Part shown: positions 9,323-19,412 of the stretch, one piece after another | Layout of the letters: every line of letters begins with the position of its first letter | How positions within the stretch are numbered: the first letter of the stretch is position 1 | NCBI GenBank assembly: GCA_022393335.1 | Contig: JAJEKB010021331.1 | Span: 922,348-986,347 of the forward strand | Origin: Macrotrachela quadricornifera | Taxonomy: Eukaryota; Rotifera; Eurotatoria; Philodinida; Philodinidae | Direction of reading: 5' to 3' | Length of the DNA stretch: 64,000 bases | Notes under the pieces: generated by a model | What the model was told of the DNA's origin: nothing | The model's database searches: none | Seen by the model: the letters and a program-made list of their open reading frames with translations, nothing else | Program-made: the position numbers and the translations under genes

Positions 9323-11080
9323 TTACAGCCAAATCTTCATACAGCTTTCGTCCATAGCTCCACTGCCACTACCCTCTTCATAATATTCGACGGTAAAATT
9401 TAATGAATTCTCTTGTTGACCATCTGCCAAGACTTCACAAAAATGATCAAAGAGGTTTCGTTCTCTTTCATTGTGTAGACTCATTGGTAATTTCAAAAGT
9501 GTCAGTCGGCGAAAGTTAGCCCGAAGTTCTTCAATACAACCTGAATAATTGTTTATGAATTGTGTTACATATGGAAAGATTAAAATTTTTAAATTCGGTG
9601 AAATCTTTGAGAGATCTATAAAAAATGTCTTATGATATTGAGCATCCATATCTGCATTGAGTTGGAGACGAGTGATGTTTTTAGAGAGCCATCGTAATGG
9701 TAAAGATTTTAAATAGTTGATAATATGTTGAGTATTATCCTTACAGTCAGAAAATGACAAAGTGTCCACGTTTGGAGAAAGATGAATCAGTTTCGATAAT
9801 ATTTGAGAGGAAGAAGGCTTCAGTTGATAGGAGCCTCGAATTTGAATGTAGATTTTTTTAAGATTCACAAGTTTTGAGTTTACATTATTGTTATTCATTG
9901 ACTCACAATCATTGGATGTCAATAATAATGATACAGCAGGTGACAACGAGCTATTTTTAGAATAAAAATATCCAGGATGTAATTTGAGTTTATTGCAATA
10001 AAATAAGTCTTTCAATGCGAGCTCGGAATCAAGTAGATAGGCCGGGCATCGTCGCGTAGTTGGGCTGCTATCAAATATTATAACCGGTTTGCAGTAGCTG
10101 AAGACTGAATAACGTTCAGGTTCCAACAGTTGTTGAACATTAGGAAATCGTGAATCGGGTTTTTCAGTAGAGTGCATTTGAAAGTGAAATTGAAAAGTAT
10201 CTAGATGCTGAAAGTTGCCTACTAAACTATGAAATTTATCAAAATTAGAAAATTCTTGTATAGAGTTCATATCAATAAGTGTAAAAGATCGAACTCGAAC
10301 ATTTTTAAACAGATCTAGAAATTTTTGAATATTTTCAAATGATTGACGTTGAATATTATACCTTGTCCACCATATAAGTTTGGGTACGAATTCTACATGG
10401 AGCTTTTCCAGTGTCTCAGGCACGTGTAATTCAGATAAACCTTCAAAATCACTGCACACTATTGATATTGATAAATATAGTTCTTTGAGATTTGGCATAA
10501 TATAAAATATCTGTATCAGCGCAGATACATAATTTATGCTGATTGTAAGACACTTGATGTATAGCATTTGGAAAGTTTTATATTCTGCCTGCCAAGGATA
10601 CTCAAACAACAGAATGAGCGTGGTTAAACTTGGTAATGCAGATGAACATATGGTCTCAAATATATTATAAGAAGTATCAGATTCTGGAATAGACAGTGAT
10701 AGTTCGGTTAAAGCTGGTAATGAGAGTGCTGCAGTAAGAAAATGTTTTATATCTTCGCGAATTCCATTGTCTTTGTTTAAATCTAAACAGAGCTGTCGTA
10801 AGTTCGTTAATTGAGCGATATATGATGAAAACACTTGATATTGCTCGGCTCCTTGAAGTTTTAAAAAAATGATTTCATGGGCCCGCGTTGGAAGTACATG
10901 TTTGAGGTATGGCTGAAGTATTTTGTAATGAGTGTTTCTCTGTGAAAGATTAATATCATGATGGTAAGAAACAGTTAGTTGTTGGAAGCGACGATTTAGA
11001 TTGCTAAATGAGTAAAGTATTTCAAATTTGTGCAAGTAACGAAATAGTAAAAGGTAGATTTCATTAGGTAATGATTCCAT
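9323..11080 (-). CDS. F-box/LRR-like protein
   Basis: Intact single-exon gene of 585 aa. The first 40 residues form an F-box (MESLPNEIYLLLFRYLHKFEIL, then FSNLNRRFQQL), which would bind Skp1 in an SCF ubiquitin ligase. The remainder is a run of irregular leucine-rich repeats, for example LTNLRQLCLDLN, LPALTELSLSIPES, MPNLKELYLSISI, LVNLKKIYIQIRG and ISPNLKILIFPYV. These would form a curved substrate-binding surface. The length is typical of the expanded bdelloid family. The ATG at 11080 starts the F-box directly and has no upstream in-frame extension. The stop TAA overlaps a TAATAAA, giving an AATAAA at the stop codon. Substrate unknown. Confidence 0.85.
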   Translation of the reverse strand: MESLPNEIYLLLFRYLHKFEILYSFSNLNRRFQQLTVSYHHDINLSQRNTHYKILQPYLKHVLPTRAHEIIFLKLQGAEQYQVFSSYIAQLTNLRQLCLDLNKDNGIREDIKHFLTAALSLPALTELSLSIPESDTSYNIFETICSSALPSLTTLILLFEYPWQAEYKTFQMLYIKCLTISINYVSALIQIFYIMPNLKELYLSISIVCSDFEGLSELHVPETLEKLHVEFVPKLIWWTRYNIQRQSFENIQKFLDLFKNVRVRSFTLIDMNSIQEFSNFDKFHSLVGNFQHLDTFQFHFQMHSTEKPDSRFPNVQQLLEPERYSVFSYCKPVIIFDSSPTTRRCPAYLLDSELALKDLFYCNKLKLHPGYFYSKNSSLSPAVSLLLTSNDCESMNNNNVNSKLVNLKKIYIQIRGSYQLKPSSSQILSKLIHLSPNVDTLSFSDCKDNTQHIINYLKSLPLRWLSKNITRLQLNADMDAQYHKTFFIDLSKISPNLKILIFPYVTQFINNYSGCIEELRANFRRLTLLKLPMSLHNERERNLFDHFCEVLADGQQENSLNFTVEYYEEGSGSGAMDESCMKIWL

Positions 11081-11640
11081 TACAAAAATAAAATAGTGAA
11101 TAGTGAACGCGAAAAGTGTTTGCCTTCCTTTTTCGCACGTTCGAAAAAAATGAGAAATGATAAGAATAACTGGAGGTTGTTACAGCCATATATATAATGC
11201 TTCGAGTAAAAAGAAAGAAAAAATAATTACGAAACAGTTGTGCAATAGTAAGCTGTCACGAGCCAATAGCATATCTTTTGAATAGCAGATCCAAAAGTTA
11301 TTTATAAACTTTGACAAAAATCTCGAACAACGGGTTTTATGCGATGATTTTTTACTACGAAGTACCAAATTTAATTCTTATTTGAATGTATTACACTCGA
11401 TTAGGGACAAAATTCGTCCAACAATTTTGGAACGAAATTATTTTTCGATAGTAATGATCTCTAAACCTCTTTCCATTATTGGCTTTCATTTCATCCTTAT
11501 TACCTCATTCAATAGTATATTTCTGTCAACTTCGTTGTTAGAGAAATATCCTTTTACAAGATGCGTATTAATGAAAAGTGATTTTATCTCAGAGGAGAAC
11601 ACTCTTTGCTTTTTCCCTCGACTGTAGAGAGGATCATATG
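11081..11640. other. No gene seen; contains a dispersed repeat
   Basis: The spacer upstream of the F-box gene has only short unrecognised frames. The one at 11382-11627 overlaps the dispersed repeat listed separately. Confidence 0.4.
11430..11595 (+). repeat. Dispersed repeat, copy 1 (partner at 20895-21070)
   Basis: attatttttcga, ttggctttca, ttcgttgttagagaaatatc, cttttacaagatgcgtatta and gaaaagtgattttatc all recur in the same order and spacing at 20905-21050. Divergence is perhaps a quarter of positions. Family unknown and no ends resolved. Confidence 0.55.
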
Positions 11641-11814
11641 AAAAAAAATAGTTTGTTCGTTTGTTTGTTTGTGGGTTTGTGTCAGGGTCAAAAAAACATT
11701 GGGGTCAAACAAAATATATTGCGGTCAAAAAAACATTAAAGTCAAAAAAAAAACCTTGAGGTCAAAAACAAAAACAAACAAATATCTCGCTAGAAAGCCT
11801 GACCCTTCCACTAA

Positions 11815-11935
11815 ACAGGTACCCTTAGGTCCTCAACAACTATATTACAGGAGTACACTTAGGTTCCTCAACAACTATACCACACGGGTAGCCTTGGATC
11901 CTCAACTGCTATATTATAGAGATACCCTAAGTGCT
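11815..11935 (+). repeat. 35-bp tandem repeat (GGTACCCTTAGGTCCTCAA type)
   Basis: Three to four units: ggtacccttaggtcctcaac, gtacacttaggttcctcaac and gtagccttggatcctcaact, each followed by a ctatattatag-like half. The same unit recurs at 12700-12860 and 36150-36360. Confidence 0.75.
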
Positions 11936-11944
11936 AAAATTTGC

Positions 11945-12560
11945 CACCGACACCCTGATGTTGTATCGATAAATACAAAAGTGAAGAAACAGCGAAATAG
12001 GGAGGAGGCTAGAGTAATGGCGCATTGGGCCGTCCATATTGCCACTATTGTCCACGTGAAACATGGGGATGTTCGGGCCGTTTTAAGGTTATCATAGATA
12101 TGCTATAATGCGCCTCGAACACCATGATGTTNNNNNNNNNNAAGGTTATCATAGATATGCTATAATGCGCCTCGAACACCATGATGTTGTACCAATAAAA
12201 TAGTGGAAAAACGAGGGGTTGGACAGGCCGTAGTGAAATTGCACGATGAACCGTCAATGTTGCCATTATTATACGGATGAAATATGAGGTTGCTCGGACC
12301 AATTAGAGGTTGTCATGGATATGCTATAATGCGCCTCCAACACCAGAATGTTTTTCCAATATAATAGTGAAAAAACAGAGGGTTGGGCAATCTGTTATAT
12401 AAATTGCTTAATGGGCAGTTAAATTTGCCAGTATTAATTGACGCGAAACATGGGGTTGTTCGGATTGATTAGAGGTTGTGATAGATATACTAAAATGCGC
12501 CTCCAACAGCAGGATGTTTTTCGAATATTATAGTGGGAGAAGAGGTGATGTGGGGAAAAG
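11945..12560 (+). repeat. ~176-bp satellite, about 3.5 units
   Basis: Each unit carries, in order: gccactattgtccacgtgaa, acatggggatgttcggg, an aaggttatcatagatatgct block, ataatgcgcctcgaacacca, tgatgtt and an ataatagtgg block. Units start near 12040, 12215 and 12400, with a partial one before. It is interrupted by the 10-N gap. The relationship to 56570-57110 is clear from the shared order of motifs. Confidence 0.75.
12132..12141. other. Assembly gap (10 N)
   Basis: Ten N bases. The 47 bases before it (12085-12131) are identical to the 47 bases after it (12142-12188), so the gap is most likely an unmerged overlap of contig ends rather than missing sequence. Confidence 0.95.
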
Positions 12561-12699
12561 CGTTATTCTCTCCACTGTATGGAGGGTGATATGAAAAGAA
12601 AATAGTTTCTCCGTCTGTTTTTCTGTTTGTGTGAGGATCAAAGGTGAAAGTGTACGAAAACATCTTCATCCCAAATCATATATTCTGAAGGCACAGTAG

Positions 12700-12860
12700 G
12701 ACCTGAAGTCGCATACTATGAGAGTGCCCTTGGGTCGTCAATTGCTATACTATAGGGGTACCTTAGGGTCCTTCACTGTAATATTGTAGGGGTACTCTTT
12801 GGTCCTCCAATGGTATTTTTATAGGGGTACCCTTTGTCCTCAACTAGTATACAAGTAAGG
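12700..12860 (+). repeat. 34-35-bp tandem repeat, second array
   Basis: Four to five units of the type ggggtacccttnggtcctcaa + nngctatattatag. Same family as 11815-11935. Confidence 0.75.
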
Positions 12861-13248
12861 TTCGTCGATTCGACTCACTAAGCCCTCGACTGTGTGAAGC
12901 AGAAGTATGTTTTTTTGCATGTGCCAATGTGGGAGGAATTGGTCTAGGCACTTTATATAGATAAGTAATTCAAATGTCTTTCCTTAACTCGTAACATTGG
13001 AAAAAAACGACTTAATCTATTTTCTAAAATTGTTTGGGATAGAATATTTTTATTTAAAGCTTGTAATATAATATTATAAGTACTAACAATTACATGCAGA
13101 TTTTGTTAAAGAGAAAAAAGGTTAGAACCATTGAGCAAAACGCAGTTGTGTTTCTATATATACTTTATCTAGTCTTTCTATCTCAGCAAGTTGCGATTTG
13201 CTTGGTTTCATTAATAAAGTTTTGTAATCGAAATGTCTTAACACAAGG

Positions 13249-13319
13249 ACCGAGCAAGGACGAGTAGTATGGGACAAAGACCGAGCAAGGACGAGTAATA
13301 TGGGACAAGGATCGAGCAA
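13249..13319 (+). repeat. 31-bp tandem duplication
   Basis: accgagcaaggacgagta + gtatgggacaaag occurs twice in tandem with one base changed, followed by the start of a third unit (atcgagcaaa). Not related to the 31-bp unit at 3048. Confidence 0.7.
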
Positions 13320-14625
13320 AACATAGAAATCCCTGGTAATACCTAGTAATACCTGCTAGAAACAGAATAAAATTCTATGAAAAGACTGTCCAAAATTAGA
13401 GAATTTAAAGATCCACATCACTCAATAACCCGCCGTGTTTAAAAATAAGCGTTGTGTAATGTTTTTCTCTGTAGACAGAAAATAGACTAAATTTCTGTAT
13501 TACGATTGAAGATAATACCACTAAACTGTACTTTTGAAGTTCATTCATATGAATAAAAACTCAGTATATCCACCTATCATTTCACAAAAATTGTTGATAA
13601 AGTCAAATGAAATGTAAAGCTATACGAATCTACTTGAGGGTAACTAGTTATGGAACACTCTGCATTGTCATCAGTTGTTTCAGTTAAGCCGATCCTAACA
13701 CATAAACACTTGCTCATACAGTCGAGGGTCAAGCGAGTGGTAGCAACGAGCGTTACTTGTTTTTAGGTAGTTCTAATTAGGGATATTACAATACCAAAAC
13801 CTACCCAAAACATTTCGGTTTTTGGGTTTTGGTCCTACATCTGAATTATGATTATTATGATAACAAAGTACTCTTACTTGCTTATGAAGTTTCATGTGAT
13901 ATAATCATAAACGAAAAGATATCATAATGCCAATATTAACATTGCCTTACTTGAGAAACATCAGTATTGACCTACTAATGGAGGTTTTGTGAAATTATGG
14001 AATTTGCATCCCAAAACATCTGAGCGTCATTTTATGATCCCAAGAATCAGCATTCATTTTTGATTATTTTCCACAAGTTTATTTTATGTTTGGTAAATGG
14101 TCATATTTTTTTAAACAATTAGTCAGATAATAAGACAAATCTGAAGCACTTTTTGAAAGTCCCCAAAACTAGTGTTTGACCTGAAGGTCCATGAGAATCC
14201 GATTTATATTGAACCAAACTAGGGTCATTCGATGCAGAAATTTTTTTCGCTACCAGAATCTATAAGAACCTATAAGAGATTGAAATTGTTTTCTGTCAAA
14301 AAACACGAAATACCGCTCCAATTGGGTCATATTGATGCAGATAGTAATTTTTCGCTCTTATGAAGTCATACTTGATGATAGTGCACCAGTAGGAGTTTTT
14401 TTATATAATATGTAATTCTATGTCCTCTTTTTAATGAAACTATTTTCAACTTACAATTCAATGTCTACTGAATCACTTTTAGCCTAATACCACTCCTAGG
14501 ATCTATTTTTTGTCATTTCCCATTGTTTTCGATGACTTTCACCCACAATAGTTCGCGTTCGAGTACAAACAAATATTATATTTGGAATCAGCACAGAAAA
14601 TTGAGTAGAACTATGTAAGTTTCAA
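13320..14625. other. No gene seen
   Basis: About 1.3 kb of AT-rich sequence with no open frame above 60 codons and no recognised repeat. Confidence 0.5.
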
Positions 14626-14627
14626 TC

Positions 14628-14719
14628 TATTTCTGCAACTTTTTTTTTAGCCGTATTTTTCCCTATGGTCCCCCTTAGACCTCAAATAAATATATGACAG
14701 AAAAAAAAAGTTGCAGAAA
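14628..14719. repeat. Short hairpin next to the MITE
   Basis: tatttctgcaactttttttt and its reverse complement (aaaaaaaaagttgcagaaat) flank a 50-bp loop. The right arm ends exactly at the TA target of the MITE at 14722. Confidence 0.6.
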
Positions 14720-14721
14720 TA

Positions 14722-15236
14722 CAGGGAGGTGCAAAAGTCAGTTTACCCAAAAAAAAATTAAATATCTCCATTACGGATCGAGCAAACGAACTGATTTTTT
14801 TACCAATAATAGATGCATGTTCAAGCTTCATATCCATAAAGACATGCCTAGAAACAACCTTTGTTAAGTATCACTATTGACCTCAACAAGAAAAATTTAT
14901 TTTTCACAGTTTGAAAAAAAAGACATTTGAACCAAAAAAAAGTTGAATATCTCCATTACGGCTCGAGCAAACGAACTGATTTTTTTACCAATGATAGAGG
15001 CATGCCTAGAGAGACCCTTTGTTATGTATCAGTATTGATCTCAACAAAAAACGTTTTACTTTTGGACAGATAGGAGAAAAAATAATATACTCAATAAAAG
15101 GTTTCTCTAGTCATGTCTTTATGGATATAAAGCTTGTACATGTCTCTATCATTGGCAAAAAAATCAGTTCGTTTTCTCGACCCATAATGGAGATATTTAT
15201 TTTTTTTTGTGGTAAATTGACTTTTGCACGCTCCTG
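14722..15236. mobile_element. Tc1/mariner-type MITE with long inverted repeats
   Basis: The left end cagggaggtgcaaaagtcag and the right end ...cttttgcacgctcctg are inverted repeats. They extend inward about 100 bp through a wwatatctccattacgg block, a cgaactgatttttttaccaa block and the atagatgcatg region. Both ends are flanked by TA (14720-14721 and 15237-15238), as expected for Tc1/mariner insertions. The inner half of the left repeat is duplicated at 14934-15005. No transposase is encoded, so it would be moved by an element elsewhere. Confidence 0.8.
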
Positions 15237-15724
15237 TATAATGGATTTTCGGCATTTTTGGACATATTCAGAATTTTGACAAATAAAACTCAAAGATTTC
15301 TGTTTTTCGTATTTCTTCAACGCGGGCACTGATGAGATTGAGAGAAGAAGACGAAAAAAACTGAAAGAGCTGTGTCACAGACACGTTATTTCGCATCTTG
15401 TTAATGTCAGTAAAAAGCTTTTTTGTAATTTTCACTAGAAAAGAGAAAAGCAGTGCTGTATTTGTGCATGACTCAAAGAACACATGACACAACTGCGCCT
15501 TTTTCTTCGTCCGCTCGACGTTGATGAGATTACGAGAGAGAAAAAGCTAAAAGAGTTCGTTTTTATCAACATACATACACAAACATTTTCCTCCCAACAC
15601 GAGAGCTTCCAACCATTATTCTCCGTTGCAACCATTGATGAGAAAGTTCCGTTGAGAAACGCCCATAAAAAGTGTCTCGTTCTCTACAGATCTTTCCTTA
15701 TTTTCCTCCGCATCACACTGAAGC

Positions 15725-16405
15725 ATGAGCTCCTCCTCTGACTCGTCCATCGAAAGTTTTCCTAATGAATTATTCTACGAACTTTTCAAGTGGATGAAAG
15801 GAAACGATATCACAAACTGGATGATACAAAACGCTCGCCTTGAATCGATCATATCTAGCCTTCCAAACTTAAGTTTTGTATTAGATAAGGGCTCGAAAGA
15901 AAACATTGACGCCGTTCATCGTCTTGCTTCTCGAACCAGCTTCCTTCAAGTTACCACTTCTGACTGTCCTATTGATCTCGATCGTTTCTCTAACATTCGA
16001 TCTTTGACACTGAACTGTGCCACTAAGCAGCAGATGAATACAATTCGACCGGCAAATATGCCTCATCTAGAACGTCTATCAGTCAATATCAATTTATCTC
16101 GAGCAGGCTCGGGTTACATGCGAGATCTATTAGATGCCATATTTATTCCACTTAGCGGCTTTGCCCGATTATCTCATTTGTCCGTCGATGAATATGTCTA
16201 TAATCCGAATTATCGCAACACAATACTAAGATCACTTAAGATTGCTCGATGTTGGCGATCGGACGTCTCTGAGACCAAACTGCAGCAAGCAATACCCAAT
16301 TTAGTCTGGATTTGTTATGAGGGCAATGGGTGGAAATGGAAAAAGGGCGCCGAAAGATTAGCAAGGTCAAGGTCATCAAGTTCAAATTCTTCACTGGAAT
16401 GGTGA
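15725..16405 (+). CDS. Small F-box-like / LRR protein
   Basis: Single-exon gene, 226 aa from ATG 15725. A serine-rich start (MSSSSDSSIE) leads into an F-box-like segment (SFPNELFYELFKWMKGNDITNWM). Short LRR-like stretches follow (FSNIRSLTLNC, MPHLERLSVNINL, FARLSHLSVDEYV). It is shorter than the 585-aa F-box protein at 9323 and lacks most repeats, but no stop or shift marks it as truncated. The C-terminus is basic then serine-rich (RLARSRSSSSNSS). It is more GC-rich than its surroundings, which supports real coding. An AATAAA lies about 80 bp past the stop. Confidence 0.7.
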   Translation: MSSSSDSSIESFPNELFYELFKWMKGNDITNWMIQNARLESIISSLPNLSFVLDKGSKENIDAVHRLASRTSFLQVTTSDCPIDLDRFSNIRSLTLNCATKQQMNTIRPANMPHLERLSVNINLSRAGSGYMRDLLDAIFIPLSGFARLSHLSVDEYVYNPNYRNTILRSLKIARCWRSDVSETKLQQAIPNLVWICYEGNGWKWKKGAERLARSRSSSSNSSLEW

Positions 16406-17775
16406 ACTCGACATTTACAAAGCTCTACTGGCAGAAGTTACACAGATGTTGTTCTTCTATTAAACAAGAAACTAAAGACGTACGCTAAATAAAGAAAACA
16501 CAAAAAAACGTAGCCGAACTGTGTCAAGAGAAGGGATGAAGAGACAACAAGTCCCTTATCTGTTCTATCTACATTCAGTGCACGACATACCTTTAAATGA
16601 ACAGTTTTTGTAACATTTTTGGAGGTAAAACTCTAACCTAAAAAAAAAAAGATAAATTTTGTGTAAATTTCGATCAACAAATGAGATTTTTTTCTCACAT
16701 ACCCCTAAATTTCAGTTTTTGGTCGATGACGCGTCCAGTCAACAAAGGTCTTCACTCCCCAAAAAAGCAGTTTTTTTATTTAAAAGTTTCTTATATATGC
16801 GTTGAAAAAAGTAAGTTACTCTTAGCAAGCATACAAGTTTTTGATTGACTCGACCTTCGTGAGTGGCAGTTTTAAGTTGACATGTCCCAACAATCGAGAT
16901 GAGTCGACCAAATTATTCGATGGAAAAAAAGACGTATCGACTAAAGTCCCCCAAAAAAAATTGCCCTTTCCCTCCCTAAAATTGGACTGGTTTACCAATC
17001 AATTGTATAAAATATACAGCAATTCTTTTGCTACCCACCATATCTCCCAGAATAGACCGACATAGGACGATCTGAAGGTCATACTTTTGTAAGAATTTAT
17101 CTCAAAAGTGAAGGTTAAAGTTTTACTTGCCAATCATGCCTGCCTGTATTAAAGGCAGAAAATGGATGAGGCTGTCACATATACAAGGTGCAGCTGGGGG
17201 GTGAGATTAGTATGAAAATGATTCAAAGCATAGCATACGACGCGTTTTGACTGTTGATTAGGCAGTCATCATCAGATATGTTTAGAATCAAGACTATATT
17301 ACGTTAATTCGAACCTTAATATTGAATAGAAATCACAACTATCAAAATAGTATGATTAGATATTCAAAGGTTCAAATTCATAAGTCGTAGTCAAATAAGT
17401 GATGAGGATGACGGGTGAGTTACATAAGACGAAGCACATACGTAATCACAAGACACATCATATATATCAAAGTACAGAAATACGCCGAGAGAGGGCCGAA
17501 TCACACATCTTTTCGTAAGTGCCGCGCTGTGGTAGTCCCGTTAGACATGTTTAGAGTAAAAGAACCATATAGAAAAGAGTTTAAAGCTTAATATTGAATA
17601 AGAGTCGTAACAATAATCTCAAGACTCTTTGATACTTACAATATCCATAGGTTGAAATCGGAATCGATGTCGTTTTCTCAAAGTATATGTTTGAAAAGAA
17701 GGATGTTTTAAAAGTATGTAAACAGATTATATATATAGAGAGAGAGTAGCAAAACCACGGAACTAGTATACTGTT
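16406..17775. other. Intergenic; no gene seen
   Basis: Contains unrecognised AT-rich sequence. A cgacgcgttttgactg/ttgattaggcagtcatcatc segment at about 17240-17275 has the look of the untranslated part of Penelope-like elements, by analogy only. It sits just beyond the relic at 17780-18412. Confidence 0.35.
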
Positions 17776-17779
17776 TGGT

Positions 17780-18412
17780 TTTATATCATAGAAATCTTTC
17801 GTCAAATGAATATCATTCACAGTTAACATTAAATGAGCATTTTTCTCTTCATATTTTTGACTTAATTGTAATTGATCTTGTCGTACAAATGCAAGACTAA
17901 TTGCAGATAATGAATTCCTATCGATAGTAGATAAGTTGAAAAATTGTGCTTGTTTTTCTTGTTCACGTAAATGTTCAGTTAGTTTCACAAAGGCTTTTCA
18001 TAATCGCTGATCAATTGTTTTTAGATGTTTATGCATAAGGTTTTGAGTTGTAAAAAATGTTTTACTGATATGATTGCATTGAAGCATGCTTTTTGACATA
18101 GTTGGTAGCCAAAGAACTTTCATTCGTGTATTATTTTGATCCGTTTTCCGAAAATCTTTTTCCATTTTGAACGAAGAAACATTGGTCAGCAGACAACTAC
18201 GTTGTCAAACAAATTGTAATAATTGATGGCTGATTTTTAACCACTGTTAAGTTTTCGTTTTCGGATGAAGATCATCATTAATGCTTGCAAGAAATCGTTG
18301 TTGAAATTCCAATTGAGAAATATTTCAATAGTCTTCAACAATCGTTTCTCGATCCTCTTGGTTAGATATACGTTGCCAATGGTCTATATTGACATCATCT
18401 GTTTTAGTTTCC
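17780..18412 (-). pseudogene. Retroelement N-terminal ORF relic (Penelope/Athena-like)
   Basis: From an ATG at 18412 one minus-strand frame continues for about 210 codons without a shift, but it is cut by TGA, TAA, TGA and TGA codons where Arg, Gln or Trp would fit. The readable parts include METKTDDVNIDHWQRISNQ, then SQLEFQQRFLASINDDLHPKTK, then VKLTEHLREQEKQAQFFNLS, then TIDRNSLSAISLAFVRQDQL. The last block resembles the coiled N-terminal part of bdelloid Athena ORFs, as I remember the pattern. The frame turns non-homologous and hydrophobic after about 17785. It is a dead fragment. The family call is tentative; the decayed coding frame itself is clear. Confidence 0.5.
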
Positions 18413-18440
18413 ATTGATACTTAATTTCAAAGATCAATAA

Positions 18441-18907
18441 AATAAATGCGAAAACCTCGGATTGAAATCCGAGTGTTATGTGTACTTCAAAAAGTGAACC
18501 TAACGACAGATTGGTTTTGATGATTCGAAAAAAATCATCCATGAGCGCACTAAGGAGCTCTCCCATAGTATAGTATTTCAGGACCTAGCTGCTCTGATAA
18601 AACTGACTATAACGATATATGTGGTAGATAAAAAAAGTTTTTTTTGAAAATCCCTGCACACCCCTCAGGGATGGCAGGGCTACTTTGTAGAATTTTTACG
18701 ATACCTCAGCCGTTTCTCGACCGATCGCTCTCATCTTCGAACTCAACCGAGATATTGATGAGACAAAGCTGTGCAAAAAAATTTCCGGTCAATCGCTCAC
18801 ATTTTTGAAGAGTTATCGAATAAACGGACGGCCGGATGGACACACTGACCGATTTTAGTAGTGTACTTAGCTTTCGAGTCCACAATCACTTTTTGAGTAC
18901 ACAAAAA
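18441..18907 (+). mobile_element. GTAC-ended element, 467-bp copy
   Basis: The 5' end aataaatgcgaaaacctcgg leads to a palindrome (tcggattgaaatccga) and then the terminal repeat gtgtacttcaaaaagtg at 18480-18496. The 3' end is cactttttgagtacac at 18887-18902, its inverted repeat. The interior shares gagatattgatgagacaa and ggacggccggatggacacac with the other copies. No coding capacity. It starts 29 bp beyond the retroelement relic's ATG, in the opposite orientation. Confidence 0.75.
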
Positions 18908-19012
18908 TAGTATATTCAATTAATTTATCTTAACTATTTCCTTTTTCATTGTTTTGAGATTAGAAATAAATATTCAATATATTTTATTAACGTTTTCAGT
19001 TATACATTTTGA

Positions 19013-19412
19013 ATTATGCTGAATTTTAATCGTTTCATCCAACATTTTTTTGTGATTATTAGTAGAATTTTATAGGACGCTTATGAAAGAGAAAGACAGA
19101 ATGATGATGATATAACGAGAACAGAAAATACAAAAAGACCGGCAAAGCCTTGATAACCATGTTTACGTATTCTGTTGGTTTTTTCTCAAGGGGGAAACAT
19201 CTGACTCCAGGACTCCATGACTCTACTTGACTCCACTTTGACTCCACTTGACTCCACACTGACTCCAAGGGACTGGAGTCAGATGTTTCCCCCTTGTCTT
19301 TTCTTCGTACGGAATATTTTCTTCTATTCTTCCATCACCATTATCATCGTCGTGCCAAGGGAAGAAATCGAGACATCTCATCTCTGACTAATAGTCAGAT
19401 GCATAGAACCAC
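19013..19412 (-). mobile_element. tRNA-derived SINE, copy A (interrupted)
   Basis: On the minus strand the head reads gcatagtggttctatgcatc, then ctgactattagtcag (anticodon-arm-like stem), then gagatgagatgtctcgattt. This is a tRNA-like fold with decayed A and B boxes. The body matches copy B at 31905-32245 throughout (acgacgatgat, gatggaagaatagaag, tattccgtac, catggttac, tctttctctttcataagcg, aaaattcagcataat). It is split by the CAAGGGGG element at 19187-19296. Confidence 0.75.
19187..19296. mobile_element. 110-bp CAAGGGGG-ended hAT-like MITE
   Basis: The 24-bp terminal inverted repeats are perfect (caagggggaaacatctgac... at the left, its complement at the right). The interior is a tandem of ttgactccac-type units (GTGGAGTCAA in reverse). 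It sits inside SINE copy A. The 8 bp on each side are ttttttct and tcttttct (7 of 8 identical), and the matching site in SINE copy B (32037-32054) is uninterrupted. CA-GGG ends plus an 8-bp duplication are typical of the hAT superfamily. Confidence 0.8.

Larger units (their letters stand above)
11640..12870 (+). repeat. Composite satellite block
   Basis: The layout is (A) an atagtttgttcgtttg / gtgtcagggtcaaa leader, (B) 35-bp units, (C) about 176-bp units, then A and B again. The second copy begins gatatgaaaagaaaatagtttc near 12590 and continues with 35-bp units at 12700-12860. So the block is roughly one and a half copies of a higher-order repeat of about 940 bp. It holds the assembly gap. 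The C units recur at 56570-57110 inside a mobile element, and the B units at 36150-36360. Confidence 0.7.

Noticed and set aside
12045..12302. Frames running through the N gap and the satellite
   Set aside because: They depend on the gap and on satellite sequence; repeated peptide blocks mirror the 47-bp duplicated overlap.
15111..15635. Several overlapping frames on both strands
   Set aside because: They lie in the mariner-type MITE and its flank and overlap each other without family motifs.
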